Assembly (NCBI GenBank): GCA_021811385.1
Contig: JAJZPC010000013.1
Coordinates: forward strand, 1-46,153
Source: Deltaproteobacteria bacterium
GTDB lineage: Bacteria; Desulfobacterota; Desulfobulbia; Desulfobulbales; Desulfurivibrionaceae
Direction: 5' to 3'
DNA length: 46,153 nucleotides
The notes under the pieces are model-generated. The model was not told where the DNA came from and did not search any database. It saw only the letters and a list, made by a program, of their open reading frames with translations. A program made the translations under genes and the position numbers. How positions within the stretch are numbered: the stretch's first letter is position 1; each line of letters starts with the position of its first letter. Positions 1 through 7,056 of the stretch are shown here, piece after piece.

Positions 1-1
1 C

Positions 2-412
2 TTGAGCAAAATCTCGGCGCTCATGCCCTGGCTGCTCGGCCTCTATCTGGTGGTCCGCATCGAGGACGTCAATCTGCGCGGCTATCTGCCCCTGGCCTTT
101 GAGGGGGGGCTCCTGGGGAACCTTTTTTTGCTCGAAAACCTGTTGTTCCTTGCCGCCCTGCTGATCCTGGCCTATCCCAGCAACCGGCAGAGCCCGCAAC
201 TGCTGTTCATCGCCTCCTGCGCCATGCTGCTGGGGGGGAGCATGTATCGGTTCAACACCTATATCGTCGGCTTTGATCCCGGCACCGGCTGGCGGTATTT
301 CCCCTCGGTGGCCGAGTTGTTCATCACCTTCGGCATCATTGCCGCCGAGGTGATGGCCTATCTGTGGTTTGTTAAAACCTTGCCGGTGTTGCCTCGGCTC
401 ACCAAGGCATAA
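2..412 (+). CDS. hybB: HybB/NrfD-type hydrogenase membrane subunit, 3' end only
   Basis: C-terminal ~136 residues of an integral membrane protein of the NrfD/HybB family. The frame is open at the window edge, so the gene starts upstream and the TTG at position 2 is not a real start. The visible part has two or three hydrophobic helices (around residues 35-57, 66-85 and 102-125) and ends in a short polar tail. The stretches SMYRFNTYIVGF and GWRYFPSVAELFIT resemble the C-terminus of the Hyb-type cytochrome b/quinone-interacting subunit. In Hyb hydrogenases this protein passes electrons between the periplasmic iron-sulfur subunit and the quinone pool. The large subunit gene follows 63 bp downstream, which strongly supports the call. 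The small subunit and ferredoxin genes would be expected upstream, outside the window. Confidence 0.85.
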   Translation: MSKISALMPWLLGLYLVVRIEDVNLRGYLPLAFEGGLLGNLFLLENLLFLAALLILAYPSNRQSPQLLFIASCAMLLGGSMYRFNTYIVGFDPGTGWRYFPSVAELFITFGIIAAEVMAYLWFVKTLPVLPRLTKA

Positions 413-475
413 TGCATATTTGAAGGTAACTATCCAGCTCCGGGCTGGAAAGGTTCGTAAACAAGGAGAGAGTTC

Positions 476-2179
476 ATGGCCAAGAGAATCGTCGTTGATC
501 CCATCACCAGAATTGAAGGGCATCTCCGGATTGATTGCGAGATCGATAATGGCAGGGTGACCAAGGCCTGGTCCTCGGGTCAGATGTGGCGCGGAATAGA
601 GCTGATCCTCCAGGGTCGCGATCCTCGGGACGCCTGGGTGTTTACCCAGCGGATCTGCGGGGTCTGCACCACGGTCCATGCCGTTGCCTCGGTGCGGGCC
701 GTGGAAAACGCCTTGAACCTGGAGGTGCCGCTCAATGCCCAGTACATCCGGAACATGATCATCTCCGCCCACGGGATATTCGACCATATCGTCCATTTTT
801 ACCATCTCTCCGCCCTCGACTGGGTGGATATCGTTTCCGCCCTCAAGGGCAGCCCCAAGGCTGCCTCGGCCCTTGGCCAACAGCTTTCCCCCTGGCCCCG
901 CAACAGCGAGCAGGAGATCAAGGCGGTGCAGGAAAAGCTCAAAGGTTTTGTCGGGAGCGGCCAGCTCGGGGTCTTTGCCGGCGGCTACTGGGGTCATCCG
1001 GCCATGAAATTGTCCCCGGAGGTCAATCTCCTTGCCGCCACCCATTATTTTCAGGCCCTGGAGTACCAGCGGCAGATCAACAAGGTGGTGGCCATCCTCG
1101 GCAGCAAAACCCCGCATATCCAGAACCTGGCCGTGGGCGGCGTAGCCAACCCCATCAACCCGGACAGCCAGTCCACCCTGACCATCGAGCGGCTCTATCA
1201 CATCAAGACCCTGATCGATGAGATCGGCGATTTCATCAGGAATGTCTACATGGTCGATGTCGCGGACATCGGCGCCTTCTACGCGGACTGGACGCAATAC
1301 GGCGCCGGGGTGACCAATTATCTCTCGGTGCCGGATCTGCCCCTGGATACCAAGGGGACAACCTTCGCCCTGCCCGGCGGGTACATCGGTGACGGCAACG
1401 TGGGCTCGTTCAAACCGATCACCAGCTTCAACGACGAGGGTTTCAAACAGGGGGTCAAGGAGGGGGTCAAGCATTCCTGGTACAAGGGCGACTGGGATCG
1501 CCATCCCTGGGAAGAGGAGACCGTGCCCCAGCACACCGAGTTCCAGGACAACGGCAAGTATTCCTGGGTCAAGTCCCCGACCTTCAACGGCAAGCCGGCC
1601 CAGGTCGGTCCCCTGGCCAATGTTCTGTGCATGTATGCCGCGGGCCACGGCCCGACCAAGCTCTATACAGACGGACTGCTGCAAAAGGTGAGCGCGTTGG
1701 CCAAGACCAAGGTCGGGATCTCCGCGCTCCATTCCACCATCGGCAGGCATGCCGCGCGGGCGGTGCGCTGCGCCGTGCTCCACGATTCCCTGCTCGGTCA
1801 ATGGCAGGCCCTGATGGACAACATCGGCAAAGGGGATTATGCGACCTTCAACCAGCCGGTGTTCCCGAAAGGAGAGCAGCGCGGGGTGGGCTTCCATGAA
1901 GCGCCGCGCGGCGTGTTGTCCCACTGGGTCGTGATCCAGGACGGCAAGATCAAGAATTATCAGTGCGTGGTGCCCTCCACCTGGAACGCCGGGCCCAGGA
2001 ACAGTAAAGACGCCCCAGGCCCATACGAGGCCTCGTTGGTCGGCAATCCGGTGGCTGATCCGGAGAAACCCCTTGAGGTGTTGCGGACGGTCCATTCCTT
2101 TGACCCGTGCCTTGCCTGCGCCATCCACCTTCTAGACCCCAAGAGCCGGGAAATCGTCACGGTCAGGACCACTGTCTAG
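476..2179 (+). CDS. hybC: [NiFe] hydrogenase large subunit, Hyb type
   Basis: Catalytic subunit of a membrane-bound, periplasm-facing uptake hydrogenase (H2 <-> 2H+ + 2e-). It has 567 residues, which to my recollection is also the length of E. coli HybC, and resembles it throughout. The N-terminal Ni motif RICGVCTTVH supplies Cys61 and Cys64. The C-terminal motif DPCLACAIH supplies Cys545 and Cys548, followed by a 16-residue tail after His551 that the maturation endopeptidase should remove. Other family signatures are NAQYIRN, HIVHFYHLSALDWVD, GVANPIN and KHSWYKG. All four nickel-ligand cysteines are present, so the enzyme should be active. There is no signal peptide, as expected for a subunit co-exported with its Tat-bearing small subunit. 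A good ribosome site (AAGGAGAG) precedes the ATG. The family is group 1 (Hyb-like); I infer H2 uptake rather than evolution. Confidence 0.97.
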   Translation: MAKRIVVDPITRIEGHLRIDCEIDNGRVTKAWSSGQMWRGIELILQGRDPRDAWVFTQRICGVCTTVHAVASVRAVENALNLEVPLNAQYIRNMIISAHGIFDHIVHFYHLSALDWVDIVSALKGSPKAASALGQQLSPWPRNSEQEIKAVQEKLKGFVGSGQLGVFAGGYWGHPAMKLSPEVNLLAATHYFQALEYQRQINKVVAILGSKTPHIQNLAVGGVANPINPDSQSTLTIERLYHIKTLIDEIGDFIRNVYMVDVADIGAFYADWTQYGAGVTNYLSVPDLPLDTKGTTFALPGGYIGDGNVGSFKPITSFNDEGFKQGVKEGVKHSWYKGDWDRHPWEEETVPQHTEFQDNGKYSWVKSPTFNGKPAQVGPLANVLCMYAAGHGPTKLYTDGLLQKVSALAKTKVGISALHSTIGRHAARAVRCAVLHDSLLGQWQALMDNIGKGDYATFNQPVFPKGEQRGVGFHEAPRGVLSHWVVIQDGKIKNYQCVVPSTWNAGPRNSKDAPGPYEASLVGNPVADPEKPLEVLRTVHSFDPCLACAIHLLDPKSREIVTVRTTV

Positions 2180-2206
2180 GATTGTTGTTTCTTTGTTGTC
2201 CATTGC

Positions 2207-2242
2207 AAACAGGCCGCCCCGATTCCCGGGACGGCCTGTTTT
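2207..2242 (+). terminator. Hairpin with T-tract between hybC and the endopeptidase gene
   Basis: A 10-bp perfect stem (AAACAGGCCG at 2207-2216 with CGGCCTGTTT at 2232-2241) encloses a second 4-bp stem (2218-2221 with 2227-2230) and ends in a T run at 2239-2242. It has the form of a Rho-independent terminator. It ends only 3 bp before the Shine-Dalgarno AAGGAGG of the next gene, so it probably acts as a partial terminator or attenuator that lowers protease expression relative to the structural genes. Confidence 0.75.
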
Positions 2243-2254
2243 ATAAGGAGGCGT

Positions 2255-2743
2255 ATGTCTGACAATATTTTGGTGCTTGGCGTGGGAAATGTGCTGCTCG
2301 CCGACGAGGGGGCGGGAGTGCGGGCGGTGGAGCAGCTCCAGCACCGCTATGCGTTCCCTCCCCAGGTGGAGCTGATCGATGGCGGCACCATGGGGCTTGA
2401 CCTTCTGGGGTATCTGGATGACAAGACCCATCTTTTTATTGTTGACGCCATTCTCTCGACGCAGCCTCCCGGTTCGGTGGTCATTGAAAAATTGCTCGAT
2501 CCCCCCGCCTATTTCCGGCAGAAAATTTCCCCCCATCAGATCGGGCTTTCCGAGCTCCTGGCCGTTGCCGCCATGCAGGATTGCCTGCCCCCATCCATCA
2601 CCCTCTTCGGTATTGTCCCCCGTGATCTGTCCACCGGCATCGAGATGTCCCCCGAGGTCAACGTTGCAGTCGGGCAAGTGGTTCTGGCCGTGGTAAAAGA
2701 GCTTGGCCTGATGGGGGTCGAGGTGGGCGCGGCAAGCCGTTGA
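2255..2743 (+). CDS. hybD: Hydrogenase maturation endopeptidase
   Basis: Nickel-dependent peptidase of the HybD/HyaD (peptidase A31) family. It removes the C-terminal tail of the large subunit after the NiFe(CN)2CO centre has been built. The 162-residue protein has the N-terminal family signature GVGNVLLADEGAGVRAVE, whose Glu is one of the nickel-sensing ligands. The conserved Asp lies in IVDAIL (the product-family DA motif), and the His in SPHQIGLSELL. Its position directly behind hybC matches its substrate. It has a strong ribosome site (AAGGAGG, 4 nt before ATG) placed immediately after a hairpin terminator. Its mature target here would be HybC cut after His551. Confidence 0.93.
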   Translation: MSDNILVLGVGNVLLADEGAGVRAVEQLQHRYAFPPQVELIDGGTMGLDLLGYLDDKTHLFIVDAILSTQPPGSVVIEKLLDPPAYFRQKISPHQIGLSELLAVAAMQDCLPPSITLFGIVPRDLSTGIEMSPEVNVAVGQVVLAVVKELGLMGVEVGAASR

Positions 2744-2884
2744 GCCATTCTCCGTGGATGCCGGACTTATCTCCGCCGCGCCTTGTCTCTGGAAAAAAAC
2801 TTGCTCCTCACCGCCAAATAGTATTTTATGAAACACTTTGTCTGATCCGGAGGCGGCCCGGCTGTTTTTTCCCAAGGAGAAAGG

Positions 2885-3559
2885 ATGTCCAAGATCTCGG
2901 TTTTTGTGGCGGATGATCATTCCATCGTCAGGGAAGGGTTGCGGCAGATGTTTGTCAAAAACACCACCCTTACGCTGGTTGGCGAGGCTGCGGATGGCGA
3001 GGCTGCCGTCAAGGAGATCCGCAGGTTGCAGCCCGGCGTGGCGATCCTTGATATCTCCATGCCCATGGTCAGCGGCCTTGAATGCATCCCGCTTATTAAA
3101 AACGATTCCCCGGACACGGCAATCGTGATCCTCTCGATGTTCGCCCGCGAAATTTATGTGCATCAGGCCTTGTCCGCGGGCGCTCTCGGCTATGTTTTAA
3201 AAACCGCCCCCTGGGCCGAGGTTCTCGAGGCGGTGCGGATGGTGGCGCAGGGCAAATATTTTCTGAGCAGGGAGATAAATTCCGAGCTCATTCGCGGATA
3301 TCTCAACAACGAAGAGCGAAAATCCGCCGAGTCGAGCAGGTACGATATGCTCTCCGACCGGGAGCAGCAGATTTTCAGGCTGGTCATCGAGGGCAACCCC
3401 ACCAAATCCATAGCCGAACTTTTGTGCCTGAGCCCGAAAACCGTGGAAAAACATCGTTCCAACATCAGCAAAAAGCTCGGCATGAGCGATCCGTTGGCCA
3501 TGCTGAAGTTTGCCATGAAGATCGGCGTGGCCGATCCCGATCTCTGGCCCGATTCGTAA
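2885..3559 (+). CDS. NarL/FixJ-family response regulator
   Basis: 224-residue two-component regulator. The receiver domain (about 1-120) has the acidic pair Asp10/Asp11, the phosphorylation site Asp56 in AILDISMP and a Lys in YVLKTAP. The C-terminal LuxR-type helix-turn-helix (about 155-215) has LSDREQQIFRLVIEG and LSPKTVEKHRSNISKKL. It is a DNA-binding transcription regulator. Its start is supported by AAGGAGAAAGG just upstream. It sits between the hydrogenase endopeptidase gene and a heme-containing sensor kinase that has no receiver of its own, so the two are probable partners. I infer that it controls the hydrogenase/hyp genes, but no operator is recognisable. A closely similar regulator lies at 33632-34291. 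Confidence 0.93.
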   Translation: MSKISVFVADDHSIVREGLRQMFVKNTTLTLVGEAADGEAAVKEIRRLQPGVAILDISMPMVSGLECIPLIKNDSPDTAIVILSMFAREIYVHQALSAGALGYVLKTAPWAEVLEAVRMVAQGKYFLSREINSELIRGYLNNEERKSAESSRYDMLSDREQQIFRLVIEGNPTKSIAELLCLSPKTVEKHRSNISKKLGMSDPLAMLKFAMKIGVADPDLWPDS

Positions 3560-3641
3560 GGAGTTTCTGTTTTTGGGGGAACCGGTCCGTGTCCCGGTTG
3601 TCGCCACTCTGCAAAAATGATGGACTCGTAACAACTCATTT

Positions 3642-3715
3642 TTTAACGCAAAGTCGCAAAGTTTTTATCCTTTTATTTCAGCATGTTGCTTTTGCGCCTC
3701 TGCGTCTTGGCGTTA
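3642..3715. repeat. Small palindromic intergenic repeat, copy 1
   Basis: Left arm 3644-3661 (TAACGCAAAGTCGCAAAG) and right arm 3691-3715, whose reverse complement begins TAACGCCAAGACGCAGAGGC, form an imperfect inverted repeat about 74 bp long with an AT-rich centre. The arms closely match those of the copy at 9611-9726. It carries no gene. The form (short, palindromic, intergenic, multi-copy) is that of a MITE- or REP-like element. Confidence 0.7.
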
Positions 3716-3798
3716 CGTTGTTTAGTGTGTTACACGATCATCAAAAATAGCCTTGTCTGCAAGCCGAAAATGGCTTTCTCCAACCTCTTGGTGGGTGT

Positions 3799-5835
3799 GT
3801 GAACGATTCCGCGGAGCCGAACAACTCAAAAATAATGCCTGTGCCTGTCCAACGTTTTACCTGGATTCTGGTCGGGGTTTGGACCCTGTTTCTCTCCGGG
3901 CTTTCCTTTCACGAAATAGACGATACCCGGCAGATCACCAGGGAATTAGCCATCAGCGAGATCCGGGCTTACTGCAACAAGGATCGCGCCTTGCGCACCT
4001 GGGGGGCTTCCCATGGCGGGGTGTACGTGCCTGTCGACGAGCGAACCCCGGGGAGCCCATATCTCGCGCATCTTCCCGAGCGTGATCTGACAACGCCCTC
4101 CGGCAGGGCATTGACCTTGATGAATCCTGCCTACATGATGCGGCAGGTGGGAGAGCATTTTTCAAGCCTCTATGGGGGAGGGGTCAGGATGACAAGCCTC
4201 AACCCGCTGCGTCCCGAGAATGCGCCGGATGCGTGGGAGCGTCGGTGTCTTGAGGAGTTTGTCCATTCCCGGCAGTCGGAAAAGATCGAATTTACCCAGA
4301 TCGGCGGCGTGCCGCATTTGCGGTTGATTCAAGCGGTGATGGTCACCCGGGACTGCCTTCTCTGTCACGGGCATCAAGGCTATAAAGAAGGGGATATCCG
4401 GGGCGGAATCAGTGTCAGCTTGTCGATGGTGGAAGCGCTGGCCCTCCAGAAAAAACAGATATTTTCCCATCTCCTCAGGGCCGGCCTGATTTGGGGTATC
4501 GGGGTGGCCGGGATGCTGCTCGGCGGCGGGTTCCTGCAACGGCGTGTCGCGGAACGCGATGCGGCCCAGGAAGCGTTGCAGCAATCCCGTGACCGTCTTG
4601 CCCGGAAAAGCGAGGAGCTGGAGTATGCCAACGCGGCGTTGCTGACCGAGATCTCCGAACGAAAAAGGGCAGAGGCCGAGATCCTGGTCAGCGAGGAAAA
4701 GTTCCGGACCGTTGCTGATTTTACCTACGACTGGGAATACTGGATGGACCCGGCGGGTAATTTTCTCTACGTTTCTCCTTCCTCGGAGCGGATCACCGGA
4801 TACCGCCCGGAGGAATTCAAGGAAGATCCCGGTCTTTTCCTGGGGCTCATCCATCCCGACCACAGAGCCCAGATGGAAAATCATTTCAAGCATGTCGTAT
4901 CGGAGCGCAGGGTGTGCATGCTGGAATTCCGGATCATTGCCAGAAGCGGGCAGGAACGCTGGGTTGGGCATACCTGTCAGCCCGTGTATGGCCGGTCCGG
5001 TGAGTTCCTGGGCAGCAGGGCGAGCAATCGGGACATCACCGGCAGCAAGTGGAGCGAGAAAACCCTTAATAAGTTTGCGGTGGAGCTGACCCAAAGCAAC
5101 AGGGATTTGCAGGATTTCGCCTACATGGCCTCCCACGACCTGCGCGAGCCGCTGGTTCTTGTTCAGGCTTTCAGCGAGAGGCTGCGGGCCCGCTATGGGG
5201 AGAACCTTCCCGAGAAGGGATTGGAATATGTCCGGCGGATCGAAACCGCTGCCGCGCGGATGCAGGAGTTGATCTCCGGGGTGCTGGCCTATTCGCGGGT
5301 TTCCGCCAAGGCCCAGCCTTTCGAGGAGATTGACCTGGGGAAGATCGTGCTGCAGGTGATCTCCGATTTGGAGATGCGGATTGCCGAGACCAAGGGGCGG
5401 GTCGAGGTTGACACCCTGTGCCGAATCAAGGCGGATCCCCTCCAGATCAGGCAACTCTTTCAGAATCTCATCGCCAACGGCCTAAAATACCGCAGGCCCG
5501 AGGTCCCCCCGCACGTTCTGGTGTCGAGCCGGATTGTCGCTACCCCCGATGCCGAAGGAGCGGTAGAGTTTTGCCGCATTACGGTGGAGGACAACGGCAT
5601 TGGTTTTGCCCCGGAGTCCGCCGACAAGATATTCGGCCTTTTTCAGCGGCTGCATGGCCGGAGCCAATACGAGGGAACCGGCATCGGCCTTGCCGTATGC
5701 AAACGGATTGTCGAACGGCATGGCGGGACCATCACGGCGGAAAGTTCTCCGGGCATGGGGGCGCGATTCATCGTCACCCTGCCGGTGCATGGCCCGGAGA
5801 TTGACGATCTTCAGCAGCTTGCCTGCCGGGAATAA
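3799..5835 (+). CDS. Sensor histidine kinase with periplasmic c-heme (CxxCH) domain and PAS
   Basis: Membrane sensor kinase of about 678 residues. TM1 (about 20-37) and TM2 (about 224-245) enclose a periplasmic domain of the DUF3365/Tll0287 type. That domain contains one covalent-heme motif, Cys186-x-x-Cys189-His190 (in DCLLCHG). A coiled coil (250-295), a PAS domain (about 298-420), a HisKA dimerisation domain with phospho-acceptor His446 in ASHDLREP, and a HATPase domain (N box NLIANGLKYR, then DNGIGF and GTGIGLAVCK) follow. There is no receiver, so a separate regulator is needed; the NarL-type gene at 2885 is the obvious candidate. The GTG at 3799 is used here; an ATG 36 bp later is an equally reasonable start. 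Known DUF3365 heme sensors respond to redox state or gaseous ligands. A role in hydrogenase regulation is inferred from position. Confidence 0.9.
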   Translation: MNDSAEPNNSKIMPVPVQRFTWILVGVWTLFLSGLSFHEIDDTRQITRELAISEIRAYCNKDRALRTWGASHGGVYVPVDERTPGSPYLAHLPERDLTTPSGRALTLMNPAYMMRQVGEHFSSLYGGGVRMTSLNPLRPENAPDAWERRCLEEFVHSRQSEKIEFTQIGGVPHLRLIQAVMVTRDCLLCHGHQGYKEGDIRGGISVSLSMVEALALQKKQIFSHLLRAGLIWGIGVAGMLLGGGFLQRRVAERDAAQEALQQSRDRLARKSEELEYANAALLTEISERKRAEAEILVSEEKFRTVADFTYDWEYWMDPAGNFLYVSPSSERITGYRPEEFKEDPGLFLGLIHPDHRAQMENHFKHVVSERRVCMLEFRIIARSGQERWVGHTCQPVYGRSGEFLGSRASNRDITGSKWSEKTLNKFAVELTQSNRDLQDFAYMASHDLREPLVLVQAFSERLRARYGENLPEKGLEYVRRIETAAARMQELISGVLAYSRVSAKAQPFEEIDLGKIVLQVISDLEMRIAETKGRVEVDTLCRIKADPLQIRQLFQNLIANGLKYRRPEVPPHVLVSSRIVATPDAEGAVEFCRITVEDNGIGFAPESADKIFGLFQRLHGRSQYEGTGIGLAVCKRIVERHGGTITAESSPGMGARFIVTLPVHGPEIDDLQQLACRE

Positions 5836-5915
5836 TCCGCCGGACAAGCCGGAAAAAAGAGCTTCAGGCCCGATCCGGCCTGGAACAAGCCCGCGTCTTT
5901 GTGTATCATGAACCC

Positions 5916-6260
5916 ATGCATGAAATGTCTTTGGCCATGAATATCGTCGAGCTTGTTTCGACAAAGGCGCGGGAGGCCGGGGGGAAGAGGGTGACCTCGG
6001 TCGAACTTGAGGCCGGCAAGCTTTCCGGGGTGATGATCGAGGCGCTGGTCTTCTGTTTTGAGGCGGCCGCCCGCAACACCCCGGCGGAAGGGGCGGAGCT
6101 TTTGGTCCGTGAACTCGACGGGCGCGGCAGTTGCCGGGGCTGCGGCCATGTCTTCGCGCTTGATTCCCTGCTCGCCCAGTGCCCGCAATGCGGCGGGTAT
6201 GCGGTGGAGACCTTGCAGGGCAAGGAATTGAAGGTTGTCTCCCTCATTGTTGACGAATAA
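5916..6260 (+). CDS. hypA: Hydrogenase nickel chaperone HypA
   Basis: 114-residue nickel metallochaperone that, with HypB, inserts nickel into the large subunit precursor. The start is placed at the ATG giving MHEMSLAMNI because family members begin MHE and His2 is the nickel ligand; a GTG 15 bp upstream would bury it. The zinc site is intact: Cys73-x-x-Cys76 and Cys89-x-x-Cys92 (CRGCG and CPQCG). It is the first gene of a hypA-B-F-C-D-E series, 80 bp after the sensor kinase gene, and hypB begins 20 bp downstream. Confidence 0.96.
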   Translation: MHEMSLAMNIVELVSTKAREAGGKRVTSVELEAGKLSGVMIEALVFCFEAAARNTPAEGAELLVRELDGRGSCRGCGHVFALDSLLAQCPQCGGYAVETLQGKELKVVSLIVDE

Positions 6261-6280
6261 AACGAAGAATAGGCGGAGCC

Positions 6281-7048
6281 ATGTGTGATTCCTGCGGTTG
6301 CAGCCGGCCGGAGAACAGTGTGACCATCACGAGGCCAGGGGAGGCCGGGCCCGGCCCCGACGTGGCGGACCACCACCATTCGCATCAATCGTATCAGGCC
6401 CATGGCCGAGTTGTTGAGGTCCGGGAGGCGGTGCTGGGAAAAAACGACGGGATTGCCGCGCACAACCGGGATTTTTTCAGGAAACAGCGGATCGTGGCGC
6501 TCAATCTGGTCAGTTCTCCCGGCTCGGGCAAGACCACCATCCTGGAACGGACCATCCGGGAGCTGCGGAGTGATATCCCCATGGCGGTCATCGAAGGGGA
6601 TCAGCAGACCATGCTCGATGCCGAGCGGATCGATGCCACCGGGGTGGACGTGGTGCAGGTGAACACCGGGGCCGGGTGCCATCTGGATGCGGACATGGTG
6701 CATCAGGCCCTGCACCGGATGGAGCCTGCGGAGAACTCCCTGCTTTTCATCGAAAATGTCGGCAATCTGGTCTGCCCGGCCATGTTCGATCTGGGCGAGG
6801 CGGCCAAGGTCGTGATCATCAGCGTCACCGAGGGGGAGGACAAGCCCCTCAAGTATCCGGCCATGTTCGACGCAGCCGGTTTATGCCTGATCAACAAGAT
6901 AGACCTGCTTCCCCATGTGGATTTTGATGTGGCCCGCTGCCGGGAATATGCGCTGCGGGTGAACCACCGGCTGGAATTTTTCGAGATTTCCGCCAGGACC
7001 GGCGAGGGCATGTCTGGCTGGCTGGCCTGGCTGCGCAGTCAGATCTGA
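6281..7048 (+). CDS. hypB: Hydrogenase nickel-insertion GTPase HypB
   Basis: 255-residue GTPase that drives nickel delivery to the hydrogenase large subunit. The N-terminus carries the high-affinity nickel motif CxxCGC (Cys2, Cys5, Cys7) and a short histidine cluster (DHHHSHQ, about residues 28-34), so it may both store and insert nickel. The G domain has the P-loop SSPGSGKTT, EGDQQT, a metal-site Cys/His pair in NTGAGCHLD and the guanine-specificity motif NKIDLL. The histidine stretch is much shorter than in the nickel-storing rhizobial type. It lies between hypA and hypF with 20-bp and 8-bp gaps, so it is clearly co-transcribed. Confidence 0.96.
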   Translation: MCDSCGCSRPENSVTITRPGEAGPGPDVADHHHSHQSYQAHGRVVEVREAVLGKNDGIAAHNRDFFRKQRIVALNLVSSPGSGKTTILERTIRELRSDIPMAVIEGDQQTMLDAERIDATGVDVVQVNTGAGCHLDADMVHQALHRMEPAENSLLFIENVGNLVCPAMFDLGEAAKVVIISVTEGEDKPLKYPAMFDAAGLCLINKIDLLPHVDFDVARCREYALRVNHRLEFFEISARTGEGMSGWLAWLRSQI

Positions 7049-7056
7049 AGGATGTA

